Assembly (NCBI GenBank): GCA_911728435.2
Contig: OU452201.1
Location: 16,306,001 to 16,370,000 of the forward strand
Origin: Apoderus coryli
Taxonomy: Eukaryota > Arthropoda > Insecta > Coleoptera > Attelabidae
Direction of reading: 5' to 3'
Length of the DNA: 64,000 nucleotides
Shown: piece by piece, positions 36,603 through 48,212 of the stretch
Numbering within the stretch: position 1 is the stretch's first letter
How the letters are laid out: each line of letters opens with the position of its first letter
Notes under the pieces: generated by a model
Database searches by the model: none
What the model saw: only the letters and a program-made list of their open reading frames with translations
What the model was told of the DNA's origin: nothing
Position numbers and translations under genes: made by a program

Positions 36603-37295
36603 TAGTTAATAACTTTAAAAAGTGATTAAGTACTTAAATTTTAATTGTATGGATGAATTTTTTTTTATTTAGAATAAGTACCTAATATTGTATAAAAATC
36701 ACATCAAGTAGGTATGTGATATTCCTTGATATGGCGGTTATCTAGTTTTTATTTTATTAGCTCTCGAGTTTTATAATGTGCGCTCAGGTTGTTCATCTCC
36801 ACTAATTACGACGAACTGAATTGAGGTGCAACAAGCACTAAGGTTATAATATATATATAATAGGTAAAATTTCGTCCTTCCCTGCTGCCTTTATTTCAAG
36901 CCGCACAATAAAAAGTGATACACCAAAAAGATGCCGAATCTCAGTAGTATTACTATGGTGGTATTGTTTTTCTAACTTATATTGCGAAATTTTCAATAAA
37001 AATGCATTTTTCGCATTACTGTATCAATTACGCCCTCTATCGGTATAGTAAGGAACTAGAAAACTATTTTCAGCGATTTCCCATGGTCGATTGTCCTAAA
37101 AGAATTTTTTTCCCATTGTCCTACGACTATGATTTCCTGAGATATGCTACCTGTCCACCCTTAATGGAATACCCGGTATATAAATATTACCACATTTTAT
37201 TGCAAATTAGATTGTGGAATTTTGCCCCAAATAGTGTGCAGATAAGTAGATTCTCCGAGAGATTCTCCTTTAAATCAAAATTGTTCTTATACCTT
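36603..37295. other. Non-coding stretch
   Basis: A solo terminus (ggaatacccggtata, about 37167-37181) suggests a MITE remnant. The long plus-strand frame over 37002-37532 is only meaningful after about 37300. Confidence 0.35.
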
Positions 37296-37299
37296 AGTT

Positions 37300-39300
37300 T
37301 ACTTCTGGTCCCGATGAAATACCTGAATTTTTTACATACAATATCTGTTCTTTCAACTCCCTTATGTATAGTTCTTAACGCGAATTTCCACAGGACTCCA
37401 AGGCAGCAAAGGTGTGTCCAATTTTCAAAAGAGGTGACAGAGCGTGCATTGATAATTACCGACCTATATCCATCCTGTCCAATTTTTCAAAGCCGTTTGA
37501 AATTGTATTATGTCAAAGGATCTATAAAATAACAAAACCTCAATTATCTGTGTTTTGTTGAGGGAAGATCAACTGTTTACACAGTTTGCATCCGGAGTTC
37601 CTCAAGGGTCCAACCTGCGTCCTATATTGTTCTTAATATTTATAAATGACTTAGCTGACGTGACTGTCCGAATGTGTTATTTGCGGATAATCTGATCGAT
37701 CTTTAGCAAGACAAGAATTTGCAGCGTAATATCCCCTTCGTTGAACCCTGGTGTATTGAGAATAAGATGCACTTAAACTCCTTAAAGGAGAATAGTGCTG
37801 CCTATTACCTATGACTATACAGGGTGTCCAAAAAAAGGAGGTCAATCCGTTAACCACAGATTCCTTGAGCAAAAATAATATGAGTTTTGAGATGTCATTT
37901 TTCATTTTAACCCTCCATGTTCGATATACAGGGCGTCAAAGTTGAAAATTTAAAACCAATATTTTTAAATAATTCTAGTATTTATTGAGATATTGGATTC
38001 AAACTTAGTGTGTTGCTTCAGCATAAAGAGCTACTTCTTTCTAAAAAAGAACACAAAAAAGAATTTCTTAATAGCCGAAATACGGGATATTCAGTACCCA
38101 TTGACCCCCCCCCCCCAAGTTTTTATTACCTACGCCAATGACTTTTAAACTAAATTTTTATAGGTTACTACGTATTTTTGATTATTTTTTAACTCTTATA
38201 AAATTTGGATAAAATCATTTGTTTGTTATGCTCTTGTTTGATGCCTCGGCGGCTCTGAGTAATCCTATAATGTTGAAATATCAAGCAAATCTGGTGTTAA
38301 TTTGGATACCTACTTAAGCAATGTTTTATTGTTGTCAAATTAGTTAGACAAAACATTTGGTTTCAACTTGATGGTGCACCAGCAAATTTTGCTAGGACAC
38401 TTACATGAAAACTTTCCCCAACGCTGGTTTGGGCGAGGCTAAGATGCTCCTGTTAAATGGCCACCCCGATCCCCAGATCTTACTCCCTTCGACTATTCAG
38501 TCTGGGGTTGTATGAATTTGTTTATAAGGTTCCGATTTTGAGAGAAAATCATTTAGGTAATAGATAGAATCTTACAAGCTGGGGAAGACTTTAGGTTGAA
38601 GCCTCATATTTTTCAAAGACTAAGATTTTCTTTACTAAAAAGAGCTCGCATATGCATTGAAAAAAATGGGGGTCACATCGAGCAATTTCTTTAGACTAGT
38701 AGTTTTTCTAATATTTATTTATTTACTTTTCCATGTTTTTAAAATAATATGTTTAAATAATTCATATTTCAAATTAAGTTAAAAATAATAAACAATTTCG
38801 TGTTCGTATTGTTTAGTTTAATTACCTTTTCGAAAACTGTACTTAATTTGATGGACGGTAATGGTAATTTGAGTTAAATATGCTTGATTTAGTAGTGAAA
38901 ATACCGTGAGCCGCGTAGACAACAAGAGCCAATACTTTTCAAAATATCTCAAAAACAAATGATTTTATCCAAATTTTATAAGAGTTAAAAAATAATCAGA
39001 AATATATAGTAACCTATAAAAACTTAGTTTAAAAGTCATTGTCGTAGGTAATAAAAACTTGTGGGGGTCAATGGGTACTGAACATCCAAGGAATCTGTGG
39101 TGAACGGATTGACCTCCTTTTCCCGGACACCCTGTATAATTGATGAAGAGATTTTGAATCGATCAGACTCCGTGGTGATCTTGGTGTAACTTTTGACAGA
39201 TGGATGTCTTTCGATGTACATATAAAAAACATAATTCTTAAGGCACCTAGAATTTCCAGGTAGAGACATAGCCTTCTTTAGACAAGCCATGAACAAGTAA
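37300..39300 (+). pseudogene. Non-LTR reverse transcriptase remnant split by a mariner-like insertion
   Basis: Left part: SGPDEIPEFF-like wording near 37315, RTPRQQRCVQFSK, then in another frame KVCPIFKRGD and NYRPISILSNFSKPFEI. After a deletion come SGVPQGSNLRPILFLIFIND and ENKMHLNSLKE (to about 37790). The mariner-like element occupies 37820-39134. The RT resumes at 39137-39300 with DLGVTFDRWMSFDVHIKN. The continuity on both sides and the duplicated TA show the order of events: RT first, DNA transposon later. Confidence 0.8.
37820..39134 (+). mobile_element. Decayed mariner-like element, 1315 bp, with TIRs
   Basis: The left end cagggtgtccaaaaaaagga and the right end (reverse complement cagggtgtccgggaaaagga) agree over about 48 bp. 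After a roughly 220-bp interruption in the left arm, the match continues (38088-38222 against 38935-39090), so the original TIR was near 190 bp. Transposase scraps on the plus strand are FQLDGAPANFA (second catalytic D), KWPPRSPDLTPFDYSVWGC (third) and KNGGHIEQFL at the end. About 118 nt separate the two D codons, close to the DD41D spacing after small deletions. Stops and frameshifts abound. Confidence 0.8.
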
Positions 39301-41560
39301 ATTTAGCAACGTTGAGAACTAGTCGATGTGTTATGTTTACATTATTATATTGCAAAACAGTATTTTATAAAACTAGTAGTGATAAGTGTGTATAAATCGG
39401 TATAAATTTTGTGTAAGTTACAATATCGAATAAAATGTTAGTTAATAGAATAAAGTAATTTGTTTGGACCCTTTGACAGTGATTAAAATTACAATAGGCC
39501 ATGAAACAAATAATGCTAATATCCTAGAAACAAAAAACTATATGTTGACATTTAACGTTTGTCAAAATGACTTATAAACATTTTGAAAAATTTGATATGA
39601 TGATGTCAGTTTATATTGAAAATGGAAAAAAACGAAGAAATTACGCAAAACAAGGAAAATGAAGAAATAAGCGCGTTTGGATTTGTCAAGGCCCATATAT
39701 TCAGGTAAGGTAAGGCAGCGTCGAAAATGGGACACCCGGTACATGTAAAAATATTCAAATTTAAAACAATGTGAGCGGGAATATGTTTAATAATCACAAA
39801 AAGTTCTATGAAATAAAATATAAAACACATCACATTTTCTGAGGAATTAGAAACACTAACAAAGTATTTTTTTAGTAATTTCGTAATTTTCTGCAGATAG
39901 TGTACTTATATAAATATACATACACTATAGTTTTTATTCAACTTATAACAAGGATAAATGACAAAATGAAAATATATTGCATTAAAATAACAGATATAGA
40001 TAGAATTTTAGATTGAAATAGTTTACTGAATGGGACATGTTGAAATAATTATTGTTTATAGGTAACGACCATAACGTGCATGTGTGAGTGGAATTTAAAC
40101 TTGAAAATAGATACATACTAGGGTACATACCTATAGTCAAGGTGTGTTTAACAAATATAAATTAGTAATTTATAGGCATTACAATTATAATTATTATTTT
40201 TTCTAATATTATGTTCAACGTGTATTAAGTATCTACTATTATAGTAGGTATTTAAATTAGTGTTGCAATTAGAGAATGAGCCTATCAAGGAGCCAATACC
40301 CTTAAAAACGACGAATGAATTACCCACCAACAAACTATTTAAAAAAAAAATTAAAATGCGCCCCCCACTGGAACTCAAAGTATATCTCACTAAGTATAGT
40401 TTATGACACACCTCAAGTCAAATATCAGAAGTAGGTAGTACTAAAAATGTGAAGTATGCAATAAAATACTAATAATTCAAAAAACCATAAAAGTAACAAG
40501 GTTTATTATTCCATAAACTAAGAAATTCTTCAACCACTTCAAAATTTAATATGCATGGTCCTATTCTTTTGTACACACCAACAGCCATACAAGATAGATC
40601 TATGGATTCCATGAAAATACCGCCCCGACAAACAATTTTTTTCAACTATTTTTCCACGAAGGTCTTCCTTACAAACAATGTGTATAGTTACCGAACACAA
40701 CACCTTGCTATAATAGGGGTGAATAGAAAATATCTATAAGGTATAAGTAGTTAAAAAAACGCTATTGTTGGAATAGGAAAAGAGAAAGAATGTTTTGTAA
40801 GTGGCCTAAACTTTATGCATGAAAGACATACCTAGGTATGGTGGTTCTGCGTAAAATTAAAAAGTCAAATTACACTGCGAGAGGCTCGTCAAGGGGTGTG
40901 TATCATCGCTCGGTGTGTACCAATTCATAGAAAAAATAGAGTAAAAAGTTATATAATTTTTAATGTCAGTTATATTCGCCAAAAGAACTTTCGGCGGCAT
41001 ACATCTATCAGTTTGGAGGCATGGGCGTATCGTTATTTTAGCGAAAATAAAAGCAAATTTATATATACATATATTAGGTTATTGAATAATTTCTTTTGTA
41101 ATCGGCTTTTATGATCCTCAAAGTACTACCACAGTTTAAAATACAGTTACTTCACTTCGTGTCGGAACGTTTTATCTCTCTGTGTACAAAGCAATTCACC
41201 GCACTTATAATTGTAGTATAGTATCTTATAGTATATATAGTAGCGGGCCAGAATGTGGCTGGGATTGCGACGAGTCGATGCCGTTTTTAGCGTCTACTGA
41301 CCCTTCTTATCTATAGTTATTATTCTATGGTACTAGTTTACATATATCAACTGTTGTTTATCTCATTGTGATTAAATGCAGGCCGGTATTGTAGATGGTA
41401 CTCTGACAAGCTCATAATAAGAACGAAACGAATTCGTCAGTATCTGTCGGCCCAGGCCGCAGTCTGGTTCTACTGAATTAGACTGGCCCTGCTAAATTAA
41501 ACAAAAGCCCTTGTGTAGGTAAAACCAGTCATTTTTGTCCGCTATGCCACGAAATTATTT
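39301..41560. other. Non-coding stretch
   Basis: No gene recognised. A solo terminus (gggacacccggta, about 39728-39740) marks a MITE remnant. The small frames at 40551-41114 lack motifs. A less AT-rich patch at about 41250-41500 has no recognisable coding or repeat content. Confidence 0.35.
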
Positions 41561-42395
41561 TTAGGTCTTGATTAGGTCCTATGATAGCGTCCTATACCAA
41601 ACCAAGGCCCCAAAAAATTGAAATCTGTTTGCATCTATTTGCATGCCAAACGACATTCTTCGGAACGGTCATTAAGGATAGTTTCTTAGGTCTTGATTAG
41701 GTCTTGTATGATAGCGTCCCACACCAAACCAAGGCCCCAAAAAATTGAAATCTGTTTTCCTAATAATAAGGTCGTGAAATTTACGCAGGACAATGATATT
41801 ATGAAGGGCCATTTGCATGCCAAACGACACTCGTCGGAACGGTCATTAAGGATAGTTTCTTAGATCTTGATTAGGTATTGTATGATAGCGTCCCACACCA
41901 AACCAAGGCCCCAAAAAATTTAAATCTGTTTTCCTAATAATAGGGTCGTGAAATTTACGCAGGACAATGATATTATGAAGGGCTATTTGCATGCCAAACG
42001 ACACTCTTCGGAACGGTCATTAAGGATAGTTTCTTAGGTCTTGATTAGGTCTTGTATGATAGCGTCCCACACCAAACCAAAACCCCAAAAAATTGAAATC
42101 TGTTTTCCTAATAATAAGGTCGTGAAATTTACGCAGGACAATGATATTATGAAGGGCTATTTGCATGCCAAACGACACTCTTCGGAACGGTCATTAAGGA
42201 TAGTTTCTTAGGTCTTGATTAGGTCTTGTATGATAGCGTCCCACACCAAACCAAGGCCCCAAAAAATTGAAATCTGTTATCCTAATAATAGGGTTGTGAA
42301 ATTTACGCAGGACAATGATATTATGAAGGGCTATTTGCATGCCAAACGACATTCTTCGGAACGGTCATTAAGGATAGTTTCTTAGGTCTTGATTA
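41561..42395. repeat. Tandem array of a 174-bp monomer, about 4.7 copies
   Basis: The landmark catgccaaacgac starts at 41642, 41816, 41990, 42164 and 42338, an exact 174-bp period four times. The copies differ by only a few substitutions. The first copy has an internal deletion. The array ends in the phrase cttaggtcttgatta, directly followed by an RT fragment. Confidence 0.92.
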
Positions 42396-42640
42396 ATTCG
42401 CAATTGTCCTCATTATTGCAAGTGCCTCAAGGCTCCGCTCTTGGCCCACTTTTGTTTCAATTAGTATTGCAAGTCGCAATTCTTTGCAGATAATACACAA
42501 CTTTATTACTGCCATTTTGACCCTGTCCAGACCGGGAGCTGCTGCTGATAGGATTAATAGCGACTTGACCTATATCTCCAAATATATCAGGGTTTCCCAA
42601 AACTGTGTGGTATATCAAAGTTATAATAGTGTACATGGAA
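42396..42640 (+). pseudogene. RT scrap between two tandem arrays
   Basis: LQVPQGSALGPLLF (about 42417-42460) and, after a frameshift, FADNTQLYYCHFDP, then INSDLTYISKYI. These are the pre-catalytic and catalytic (FADD to FADN) blocks of a non-LTR RT. No other part of the element is present. Confidence 0.7.
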
Positions 42641-43676
42641 AACTTTTCTATGATTTTGAGGCAGTAATAACTTGGTTGCAGTCTCAAACTCAAGCATGCA
42701 AATAGGCAAGCATGAAAGTATCCACTCTACAATTTAAAACTCTCTACTTAATTTTGTTTGAATTATAGTAAGCAAATTGAGCAAGATTCTCTATGATTTT
42801 GAGGCAGTACTAACTTGGTTGTCTCCTCAAACTCAGGCATGCAAATAGGCAACCATGAAAGTATCCACTCTACAATTTTAAACTCTCTTATTTTGTTTGA
42901 CTTATAGTAAGCAAATTGAGCAAACTTTTCTATGATTTTGAGGCAGTACTAACTTGGTTGCAGCCTCAAACTCAGGCATGCAAATAAGCAAGCCTGAAAG
43001 TATCCACTCTACAATTTAAAACTCTCTACTTAATTTTGTTTGAATTATAGTAAGCAAATTGAGCAAGATTTTCTATGATTTTGAGGCAGTACTAACTTGG
43101 TTGTCTCCTCAAACTCAGGCATGCAAATAGGCAACCATGAAAGTATCCACTCTACAATTTTAAACTCTCTTATTTTGTTTGACTTATAGTAAGCGAATTG
43201 AGCAAACTTTTCTATGATTTTGAGGCAGTACTAACTTGGTTGCAGCCTCAAACTCAGGCATGCAAATAAGCAAGCCTGAAAGTATCCACTCTACAATTTA
43301 AAACTCTCTACTTAATTTTGTTTGAATTATAGTAAGCAAATTGAGCAAGATTTTCTATGATTTTGAGGCAGTACTAACTTAGTTGTCTCCTCAAACTCAG
43401 GCATGCAAATAGGCAACCATGAAAGTATCCACTCTACAATTTTAAACTCTCTTATTTTGTTTGACTTATAGTAAGCGAATTGAGCAAACTTTTCTATGAT
43501 TTTGAGGCAGTACTAACTTGGTTGCAGCCTCAAACTCAGGCATGCAAATAAGCAAGCCTGAAAGTATCCACTCTACAATTTAAAACCCTCTACTTAATTT
43601 TGTTTGAATTATAGTAGGCAAATTGAGCAAGATTTTCTATGATTTTGAGGCAGTACTAACTTGGTTGCAGCCTCAA
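42641..43676. repeat. Dimeric higher-order satellite: alternating 143- and 139-bp monomers
   Basis: The landmark tctatgattttgagg starts at 42647, 42790, 42929, 43072, 43211, 43354, 43493 and 43636, giving intervals 143, 139, 143, 139, 143, 139 and 143. Type A units carry ggttgcagcctc and aataagcaagcctg; type B units carry ggttgtctcctc and aataggcaaccatg. So the unit of amplification is a 282-bp dimer. It ends inside a monomer at cctcaaccgacc. Confidence 0.92.
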
Positions 43677-44355
43677 CCGACCTAGAGATGTAACTGATGT
43701 ACCTACGTGATAATCTCCTCAAAACCCACATTAGTACGCCGAAAATAAGAGTTGGCACTAAGTAGTTTATTTTTTTGTCAAACTAGCTAAGTACTTAGTT
43801 ATCGACTTAGGTACTTTCTAGATTTAAACATTTAGGTAAATCAACAATAAAAAGCTGTCAATCACCGAACATCATAAAAATAATGTCTCAGCTTTTCTAC
43901 GATTAGTTTTTTCATCATTATTTATTTCATTATCGCTTTACTTACTTGTTACTAATACCAAATGAAGCGTATGTCTATCCGGCTTTTGGTTATCAAAACA
44001 TTTGTGTGAGCGTTTGTCTCAATATTGATTTTATTAATCAATAGTGAACACTCAATCCCTGACTAATCTTTCTATAAGAATTTCAATAGGTATGTAATGT
44101 AAGTAGGTACATACAATCATACTGCAATAAGGCTATCAAATAAAACTTGACCGGATATATTATGAAGTTGAATTATTATCTATGTGGTATAAAGCAATAC
44201 ATTCACAAACTAACTGAACTGATAACAAATGTATTTTTGTCATATTATTAAATATATTCATACAAAACATAGGTACTTAGGTATAAGTACCTAATAAAGG
44301 TGAATATTATTAGATACAACTAAACTATATAATATATACAATGTGTCCAAAAAAA
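43677..44355. other. AT-rich non-coding stretch
   Basis: Nothing recognised beyond repeated taggtacc-type words. Confidence 0.35.
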
Positions 44356-44358
44356 GTC

Positions 44359-44725
44359 ATTCTTTATAAAAACGTCTGCTTGTGTCGAAACTACAATTTC
44401 AAATACCAAATTTACGATTACTATACAGGGTAGGTATATCAAAAATAACATTTTTAATGATTTTGATTTTTTTGTTTTTTTTTTTAATTTTATGAAAATA
44501 TTTTCAAAATCGTGATTTATTACACCAATTGTGCAAAAAAACACTAATAAACTTTTTTCTCAAAGTGGTTGATTTCATAGCTACTATTAAAATAATTAAA
44601 TTAAAAAAAAAAACAAGGAAATCAAAATCATTAAAAATGTTATTTTTGATATACCCTGTATAGTAATCGTAAATTTGGTATTTGAAATTGTAGTTTCGAC
44701 ACAAGCAGACATTTTTATAAAGAAT
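44359..44725. repeat. Palindrome with a small TA-flanked element at its exact centre
   Basis: The outer arms 44359-44423 and 44661-44725 are both 65 bp, reverse complements with one mismatch. At the centre a 233-bp element (44426-44658) starts cagggtaggtatatcaaaaa and ends with the reverse complement (4-bp indel, two changes over about 60 bp), with TA on each side. Without it the arms join as ttacgattacta-TA-tagtaatcgtaa. No coding. Confidence 0.85.
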
Positions 44726-44869
44726 TACCTACTTTTTCTGCTAAATCTACAAATACAAAAGTTTTTGCTCTTCCAAACTCTATCCGGGATTGTATAAGTA
44801 TAGTAAGTACCTAATTCAAAATCAATTTGATAAAAACCTTTGAACACTAAAGTAGATAACACGATAAGT

Positions 44870-45215
44870 TACTTTTGATATTTGCCCCCATAATTCTCAA
44901 GAAAATTGCGTTTAGGTTAGTTAGGTAAGTATTTGGAACCTATACCTAATTCTTATAAGAATATAATAAAGTAATTTGATAAAGCGTTTTTGGTGTCATT
45001 GAGAGAGCGTGCGCTTCGCATGCCGAAGGTTCTGAGTTCGAATCCCAGCTCTCTGGCAATATTTTTTCTCTAATTTTAGTTAGTTTATTGGAAATAATGA
45101 AAATAATACAATTATAATAATAATTATTATTAAAATTCTGTTTCGTGAGGCAGGTCATATATTTTTGATAATAGTATATCTTGTCGGGGAAGTTTTGGCG
45201 CGACACAACCGATTT
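44870..45215 (+). repeat. tRNA-related composite repeat, copy 4
   Basis: End of the body (gcccccataattctcaagaa, taggtaagtatttgg), then a tRNA-like region about 44993-45057 with box-B-like gttcgaatcc (45036-45045) and ctctggcaat, then the tail with ttattggaaataatg and an attattattaaaattc stretch, ending gggaagttttgg. The hairpin module expected next is missing. Confidence 0.7.
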
Positions 45216-46415
45216 TTTAATATTGCAATGTACTAAGTACTTATCCTCATGTGCCAGTGCATAGTAATTTTCAATATTAAGGGTAATTTCACAAACTTTG
45301 TCATTATTTTGTTCAAAATTATCAAACTATTCATCATCAAACTCTTTTTCACGTTCAGAAACCTCAGTTTCGATAGCGGACTCCTTTACTTAGTTTATTC
45401 CAACTTTTTTCAAATATTTCTTCCTTTTTGTCGTTTTTTTAGTTTCATCTTCCTTAATACCTATCACTTTTTATTTTTGAAATTTCCCGTCTTCTTTTGG
45501 TTTGAGAAACATGAATAATCTTCAAAATTTCAGTTTTTTTTTATTTAGGTACTTAAGTAATGTTTTGGATTTTTTTATTGGTTTTGATTTATATCTCCAA
45601 TAAAGGCCTTTATAATTATTATTTTATTTCACGTACGTTTAAGTAGTTTGACGACAATATTGTTGCCTTTTACTCAAATTTTAAATAAACACTACATAAC
45701 CTCGACTATATAACATGCAACGGTGTTTCAGCATAATTCGTGTGTAATGCCTCGTAATGTGGGCGTAATGCCAACATAATGCCGCATCTAAGTGGTAATG
45801 CCAGTAATACCACCTTAATGCGGACGTAATGCCGCAAAATTTGTACCTACATGTATTGCCAGCAGTTGTTACCCCCTCGGTACCTAAGTATTATTGCTTA
45901 TTCGTTTTTACATAGGTTGTAATACTTCAGTACAGACATACTTATATCTCAAATTTTAAGATTGCATTGATTTATTTGAGCACCCTGTACCAAATAAAAA
46001 TTAATGTATATTTGATTTAATAAAGAAATTCCCGGGATAATTTTATAATAAGTTTTAAACACAACAAAAAAAATACTAAAACAAACTAACTTCATAAAAA
46101 ACAAATAGGTACTTACCTACCTAATACACAAAATACGAAACAAAAAATAAACTACAATCTAATACCTATTATTAAGTACAATTTTATAAAAAAAAAAGTT
46201 GCTCTATGTTTCCATGTTGTCAATACAACACAAGATTCAATAGTCAACCGATTTTTGAACTTTATTCAAAATAGCTAGTGTTATTAAGGCAAACATGTTG
46301 AAGCTCTGAGAGTGTATCATACACACGGCCAGTAATCCGGTAATTAAAATTTCTCGAAAGCATTGTCAATAATATGTTTCGCTCTGGAAATATAATATCT
46401 AAAATTCATTTTCGT
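45216..46415. other. Non-coding stretch with a degenerate minirepeat
   Basis: About 45735-45840 repeats the word gtaatgcc (or taatgcc) at irregular short spacing. A solo terminus (gagcaccctgta) ends near 45988. No gene seen. Confidence 0.4.
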
Positions 46416-46417
46416 AA

Positions 46418-47387
46418 ATAATAATAAACAGTTTATTTGCAGTCATATACAAAGAAAAATTTACAATGCATAACGTGTAAACATAATAAAAACGCAATCA
46501 CAATTACAATATAGCAACCGCAATCATAACTACAAGAAGGCAAAAAATAACTGCAAAAGGGGTTAGAAGGCAGTAAAACTGATTTTGATATTCTAACCCG
46601 TACGGAAAAATTCACACTTTATACTACTACATATATAACAGTTCCCGAAAACTTACAATTAACTAAATCAATTTGAAATGCAATGAATACAAAGAAAGAA
46701 AAACAACAAAAGAAACAAAATTAAAATAAAATTAAATTTGAAATCATAACCACTACACAATATGAAAATTAAACCAAATTTAATAGTTTTCTTCTAAGAA
46801 GTACACGAAACGTTGTTATTTTATGTCTTAAAATTGTGAGGAATTCCATTGTAGATGCTATAGACGTTATAGGAAAAGGATCGCTCGAATAACAAGGTGC
46901 GATGAGCCGGAGGAGACAATAAACCCCTAAACCTCAGATTAAGATTGTGTACATCAGACCTAAACCTAATCTTTTCGAACAAATATGGTGGATGCCCGTC
47001 AAGCAGTAAATTGTGATAAAACCATGCAGCGTGATGAAATCGTCTATCCTTCATAGAAAGCCATTTTGCACTAACCAATTTGTGGCTTATTGGATCATAT
47101 TTTCTAATTCCGTATACATACCTTAAACAGGACTTTTGTACACGCTGAATACGATCTTGATCTGACTTCAACAAACAAGGATCATACACAATATCACAAT
47201 AATTGAAGTTACTTAGCACAAGAGTGTCTATTAATTTTATTTTTAAATCTTTTGTAAGACAATGTCTGTGCGGATATAACATTTTCAATGTAGAATATGC
47301 TTTACTTATACATTTAGTTATGTGACCCGTAAAGCGCAGATCCGTGTCCATTTCAATCCCTAAATTCCTCGCTGACTGATCAGTATC
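46418..47387 (-). pseudogene. Non-LTR retrotransposon 3' end: RT C-terminal region plus 3' UTR
   Basis: The minus strand is open from about 47387 to 46821: SARNLGIEMDTDLRFTGHI, then LIDTLVLSNFNYCDIVYDP, DRIQRVQKSCLRYVYGIRK, DRRFHHAAWFYHNLLLDGHP and FERSFSYNVYSIYNGIPHN. These blocks are the post-catalytic region of CR1/Jockey-like RT; the catalytic box is lost by 5' truncation. The 3' UTR (46820-46418) ends aaataaactgtttattatta. The uninterrupted frame makes it the best-preserved RT remnant here. Confidence 0.85.
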
Positions 47388-48210
47388 TCATCACATTAAA
47401 TTGTTATGTGTTACCTAAGATTAGTTTTTAAGAATTTAAAAAATCAAGTACTTATGCCTATTTCGATTATTAAGGTTGGTTTCCTTATTTAAATTTATAT
47501 TACCTGCTCCATTCGGCTGAAAATACCTAAAAGATAAGAACAAACCCTTAAACCGTCGGTCGGCCGAATGTACATGTTCTCTTTAACTACCTGTCCCGAT
47601 TTCATCCGAAATTCCATCAGCCCCACAACATTTTTAGTATACTTACAAAAAAATCAAATCTGGAGACCTAGATCACCAATTACCTATGGGGACAGTCGCT
47701 GTCTATCTATTTAATTTTGTGATTTAGTGTTGAATAATGCGCAGGTAAGTAAGTACTTAAATTGTAAAAACTATGAGACATGAAATTATATGACATTACC
47801 GGGTGCTCAAGTAAATTAATGCAATCTTAAAATTTTAGATATTTCTGTATGTAAAACGGTAAAAACGAAGGAATAATAATAATAATACCTACTTATTTAC
47901 TAGAAATCGATAGAAAAATTAATGTAGAATTTTCTGAAATAAAAATTTGCAGTTTGTTCCATTTGAGAGAATGCAGTAAGTAAATATTGAAATATTAAGT
48001 AGGTAAAAAGTCTATATACATTTGTATTTAATACATCTGTTTGCTTCATGAATTAAGTACCTACCTAATACGCAATTGGCATATTATCATTAATAATTTA
48101 CGGATTGTTTATAAATATGATATCTTATTTCTTTTGATTATGTAATTTTTTTTTAATAATTACCTAGGTGACCTACCGAAATATAAGTAGGCACTTACTG
48201 TCGAATAATA
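47388..48210. other. Non-coding stretch
   Basis: A solo terminus starts near 47796 (ccgggtgctcaagtaaat), the reverse complement of the one ending near 45988, but the two face outward and so are not ends of one element. Confidence 0.4.
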
Positions 48211-48212
48211 TA

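Noticed and set aside
42641..43676. CRISPR-like array
   Set aside because: The units are 139-143 bp monomers without unique spacers, in insect-like DNA; this is a satellite.
44985..45060. Possible functional tRNA gene
   Set aside because: Box B is good, but no 7-bp acceptor stem or complete anticodon arm can be formed, and similar units recur within a dispersed repeat.
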